A stretch of DNA of 7,067 nt from an uncultured Clostridia bacterium (lineage in GTDB: Bacteria; Bacillota; Clostridia; TANB77; CAG-508): the NCBI GenBank assembly GCA_947628925.1, contig CANRBU010000058.1, positions 1 through 7,067 of the forward strand, in the 5' to 3' direction. The notes under the pieces were generated by a model. It was not told the origin of the DNA. It did not search any database and saw only the letters and a list, made by a program, of their open reading frames with translations. Of the stretch, positions 4,601 to 7,067 are shown one piece after another. The position numbers and the translations under genes were made by a program. The stretch's first letter is position 1. Each line of letters starts with the position of its first letter.

Positions 4601-7067
4601 TCTCTGGTGCTTTAATACATAAATATCGACTTTGTGCTTCTATTTTTGCTTTAGATATTTCAAACGCTTTCTCTACTGTTTCTTTAGTTTTATATTTTTT
4701 AACATTTTCTAGTAACAATTCTTTGTTTTCTCCAACTGATAAAACCAAATTAAGTTCTAGTTTATCTTGAGGTTTTAGCTTTATAGTTCTCTTTAATGCA
4801 ACAACGCCTTCTGTAACATATCCTATTTTTTGCGAAAACGGTGTTGAATTTTGTATCATTTCTGGTATTCCAATATTCCCTCTTCCTGAAAACTTTTCTT
4901 TGTCAATTTCATATTCTAAATTTCCAATCATCTCATTGTTTGCACCTAATAAATTTGCAACCAAATACAACTCCTTTTCATTTTTTTCACGCCTTTTGCG
5001 TTTTACAACAACACTATTAGTTTGTTCATCATAGTCATATACCAAAAATAAATTATTAAATATAGGATGTGCATCATCTTGCTCCTTTCTTGATAAAATT
5101 GGTTCAAAATATGCATTTACCTCTAATATTTCTTCTGATAGCCCTCTGTTTTCTAAAGTAATTCTGCGTATCTCAGTTGCATCATCTGGACTAATAATTG
5201 TCTCTATCTTAGTATTTATATTATCCTGTTCCATCTCTTGCTCTATTTTATCAGGCATAAAACTTATTTTATAATTATTTTCATTGCTCTTTCTAAAAGA
5301 ATTCCATATATTTTTTGTCTTTATATTCTTTACAGCAAAAAATATTCCCTGAGGATAATCATCTGTTTTTTTATAACGTGTTACATAGATGTTTTTATAT
5401 TTACTAAAACCTTCTCCCTTTTGATTCATTGCAATTACATAATCATCATCTGATATGACATTTCCTCTTATGATATTACCATCAAATTTGGTATATGTTT
5501 CTACACTATAATCTTCATAATCAGTATAAACAGGTTTTTCTATCTTCTCTTTCATTTCTTTTGTAATAATTGCAGTTTCAGGCATTGTCTCCTGCAATAA
5601 AATAGTTGTACTTGCAATCTCTGGATTTTTTACAAACCTCTTTTGCAAAATATTGTCATTTATTAAATTGTTAATTGAAAGCAAAATTAATGCTTGATGA
5701 TGTGCCATATATGTTTTAACTGGTGAAGCTCTTTTACCTTTTTCTATCCTTTCAGGTGTAAAATCTATTGATTCATAAAAACCATATTTCCCATACATTC
5801 CATAACTTTCTAGTTCTTTAAGATTGTGTATTACTTTTTTAGGTACATCTGTAATTGCTAAAACACTTCCATATGTTGCAACAACCATTTCGTCACCAAG
5901 TCCTCTTTTTAATCCTAGCCACGGAATTCCAAAAGCCTTATATTGATAATTTCCTTGCAAATCTTTCACATTAAAAGCTGTTTCTGATATTCCCCAAGGA
6001 ATCTGCAATTCTTTACTATATTCCATTTGGCTTTTAAGCATAAATCTGCAAGATTCATCTAAAAGACTTCCCCTATATTTTGGCATATTTACATTTGGCA
6101 TCAAATATTCAAAAGACGTCCCAGACCAAGAAATAAGTCCCTTATTTCTTCCCAATGTAGTCAAAGTTCTACTCAATTTATTCCAATGTTTTGCTGGGAT
6201 ATCCTTTTTACTAATCGCAATAAAACTAGCTTGTCTTGCCTCAGAAGCTAATAAATCATAATATGAATCTGTCAATTTATTTTCTTCAATGTTATAACCA
6301 ATTGAAAATATTTGATGTTCTTTATTATATAATAATGAGAAATCAGTTTCTTCAATAAGCACCTTGATATGAGTTATCATTGTTTCTATTCTTTGCTCCG
6401 CTTTTTTCTCATAAACACTCTCTAAAAAAGCTTTTGTAGTGTACAAATATCCTACAAAATTGCCACTATCCACTGTTGAAATATATCTAGGATTTAATGG
6501 CTTTTTAGTTTTAATATCATACCAATTATATAAATGACCATTCCATTTTTCTAATTGTCCTATTGTTTCAAGCATTTTTTCTAACAAATCAATTACATTT
6601 TCTAAAGAAATAAAATTCATATCATAGCCAGAAATCACTGCTAATAAAGATAACCCAATATTTGTTGATGAAGTTCTTCCTATAACTTTTTGTTTTCTAT
6701 CAGCTTGGTAGTTATCTGGTATAAGATAATTATTTTCTGGCGTCAAATAGGTTTCAAAAAATTGCCATGTACGTTTTGCAATATCTAATAAATATTTATT
6801 ATCTTCTTCTGTAATAGTATCTTTAGCATTTTTTGAAACAATCTCTTTACTAATCATACACATAATATATGGTGTAATAACCCACAAAATTCCTAAGGTA
6901 ATTCCTATAATGTTATTTGAAAAACAACACAAAATTGCCAAAATACCGACAACACAATTTACACTCATTTGTGTATAATAAGAGGCAATATCTGTTTTTG
7001 CTTGATTTTCAGCTTCTTCTGAAGTTGTCCATTCTAATAAATGCATTTTTGTTATATTTTTCCTATA
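1647..7067 (-). CDS. ndvB: Cyclic beta-1,2-glucan synthase (NdvB/Cgs family), middle and C-terminal part; 5' end beyond the window
   Basis: Characterised homologues are about 2,800-aa inner-membrane proteins that polymerise glucose from UDP-glucose into beta-1,2-glucan, close the ring and trim the chain. Here 1,806 codons are visible. The first ATG (7046) is internal: the frame stays open to the edge, there is no well-placed Shine-Dalgarno, and RKNITKMHLLEWTTSEEAE resembles the conserved LLEWVT stretch at the end of the GT84 part. Numbering from that Met: two hydrophobic membrane segments at about 28-42 and 46-66; a cyclization domain (PF10091, GH189-type) at about 85-470, with STVDSGN (190-196), LISWSGTSFEYLMP (304-317), WGISE (351-355), FGIPWLGLKRGL (372-383) and YMAHHQ (446-451); two beta-sandwich modules at about 515-800 and 1005-1290, separated by a region with GISGDLPIILV (854-864); and a GH94 (alpha/alpha)6 phosphorylase domain at about 1305-1735 with GFRDQLQD (1348-1355), GDWNDGM (1481-1487, likely general acid Asp1485), GGQYTHGAIW (1636-1645) and GGWTWYTGS (1702-1710). 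No frameshift is seen. GT84 lies upstream, unseen; a GH94-only oligoglucan phosphorylase would lack the first domains. Confidence 0.88.
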   Translation of the reverse strand, partial: YRKNITKMHLLEWTTSEEAENQAKTDIASYYTQMSVNCVVGILAILCCFSNNIIGITLGILWVITPYIMCMISKEIVSKNAKDTITEEDNKYLLDIAKRTWQFFETYLTPENNYLIPDNYQADRKQKVIGRTSSTNIGLSLLAVISGYDMNFISLENVIDLLEKMLETIGQLEKWNGHLYNWYDIKTKKPLNPRYISTVDSGNFVGYLYTTKAFLESVYEKKAEQRIETMITHIKVLIEETDFSLLYNKEHQIFSIGYNIEENKLTDSYYDLLASEARQASFIAISKKDIPAKHWNKLSRTLTTLGRNKGLISWSGTSFEYLMPNVNMPKYRGSLLDESCRFMLKSQMEYSKELQIPWGISETAFNVKDLQGNYQYKAFGIPWLGLKRGLGDEMVVATYGSVLAITDVPKKVIHNLKELESYGMYGKYGFYESIDFTPERIEKGKRASPVKTYMAHHQALILLSINNLINDNILQKRFVKNPEIASTTILLQETMPETAIITKEMKEKIEKPVYTDYEDYSVETYTKFDGNIIRGNVISDDDYVIAMNQKGEGFSKYKNIYVTRYKKTDDYPQGIFFAVKNIKTKNIWNSFRKSNENNYKISFMPDKIEQEMEQDNINTKIETIISPDDATEIRRITLENRGLSEEILEVNAYFEPILSRKEQDDAHPIFNNLFLVYDYDEQTNSVVVKRKRREKNEKELYLVANLLGANNEMIGNLEYEIDKEKFSGRGNIGIPEMIQNSTPFSQKIGYVTEGVVALKRTIKLKPQDKLELNLVLSVGENKELLLENVKKYKTKETVEKAFEISKAKIEAQSRYLCIKAPEMKQYQKILSYILFENPYKKNSLRNLPKQVYLQRELWKYGISGDLPIILVKVKNANDTDCVREILKAYEFFRVKGIEVELVLIDEEKHSYENYVREEIENLILNSNMAYLKNIRGGIFELNKSEISKQDMDLLKFVASLVIDSDKGSIQNVMNEIEEEYIEKIKSIADEETSSILLEDVDDNTSINIMEESKFDNEYGAFSSDGKEYVIKMDKKNRLPTVWSHVMANEKFGTLVTENMGGYTWYKNSRLNRVTSWANQPNFDIPSEVIYIKDRENKKTWSLGLNPMPDDKYYYVIYGFGYCVYKHKSDGLEQNLEVFVPKEDSVKVQILTLKNSTPNRKKLKIYYYNKPVLGEDEQKISEYIHLQFDKNSNTLLAQNLYNSEFSNVVYVSSSEQIQSYTGDKNFFLGHGGIENPDGINKAMLNNETSLGGKACIAYEIEVEVESFGQKEIVMVLGAEESVLDSKNNSYKYSKIQNCRQELERVKNEWKNKIERLQVATPVETTNILLNGWIVYQTIASRLLARTGYYQSGGAFGFRDQLQDTLCLKYIEPEYLKNQIIKHSKHQFEEGDVEHWWHDETSRGIRTRFSDDLLWLAYVTAEYINFTGDREILNIETPFLCGNILGKDEDEKYDKYDEGKCMGTIYDHCIRAIEKSLNFGEHGIPKIGSGDWNDGMSEVGNKGKGESIWLGFFLYNILDKWIPIINEKGDVARVEKYEKIKQDLKKALNTSGWDGRWYKRAYTDDGQILGSMENDECRIDSIAQSWATISEAGDNDKKYISIESLENHLVDKENGIIKLLDPPFEKGKLEPGYIKAYLPGVRENGGQYTHGAIWAIIAEALLGFGDKAFELYKMINPIEHSRTKEMANKYKVEPYVISADIYGASNLAGRGGWTWYTGSSSWYYKAGIEYILGLKVKEGVLTVEPCIPKEWRTYSMRYKWGNTLYNIVVENPDGKNTGVEKVTVDGVETENSIHLEENKGVVNVTVIM

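Noticed and set aside
2322..5453. Several plus-strand open frames of 60-93 codons inside the glucan synthase gene
   Set aside because: All are antisense to a well-conserved multi-domain protein, are rich in Phe, Ile and Ser as expected from reverse reading of AT-rich codons, and none has a convincing ribosome binding site and family match.

Overview
The window is AT-rich (roughly 30% G+C by eye). It has strong AGGAGG-type ribosome binding sites, consensus sigma-A promoters and T-tracted hairpin terminators. Together these point to a low-GC Gram-positive bacterium, most likely a member of the Clostridia. The protein families agree with this, but no species can be named from the sequence.

Layout. 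Bases 1-73 hold the 5' end of a group II intron on the minus strand, running off the left edge. It has class C-like character because it starts 10 nt past a rho-independent terminator (84-107). That terminator closes a minus-strand gene (114-971) for a 285-aa protein resembling orotate phosphoribosyltransferase, with an eroded PRPP motif. A 171-bp intergenic region (972-1142) carries two divergent promoters. To its right, on the plus strand, is a 155-aa GuaD-like guanine deaminase (1143-1610). It converges on a very large minus-strand gene (1647-7067), and the two share a bidirectional terminator (1611-1638). The large gene fills the rest of the window and encodes the middle and C-terminal part of a cyclic beta-1,2-glucan synthase (NdvB/Cgs family). 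It is open to the right edge, so its N-terminal glycosyltransferase part lies outside.

How the parts relate. The phosphoribosyltransferase-like gene and the guanine deaminase are divergent neighbours with possible roles in nucleobase metabolism, but nothing in the sequence proves a joint pathway. The glucan synthase is a separate unit: the visible part combines a membrane segment, a cyclization (GH189/PF10091-type) domain and a GH94 phosphorylase-type module. In characterised homologues these close the glucan ring and control chain length. The most notable feature outside the protein-coding genes is the intron, whose placement behind a terminator hairpin is the classic class C target choice. 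I found no CRISPR array, tRNA or rRNA gene, riboswitch, or wholly novel system.
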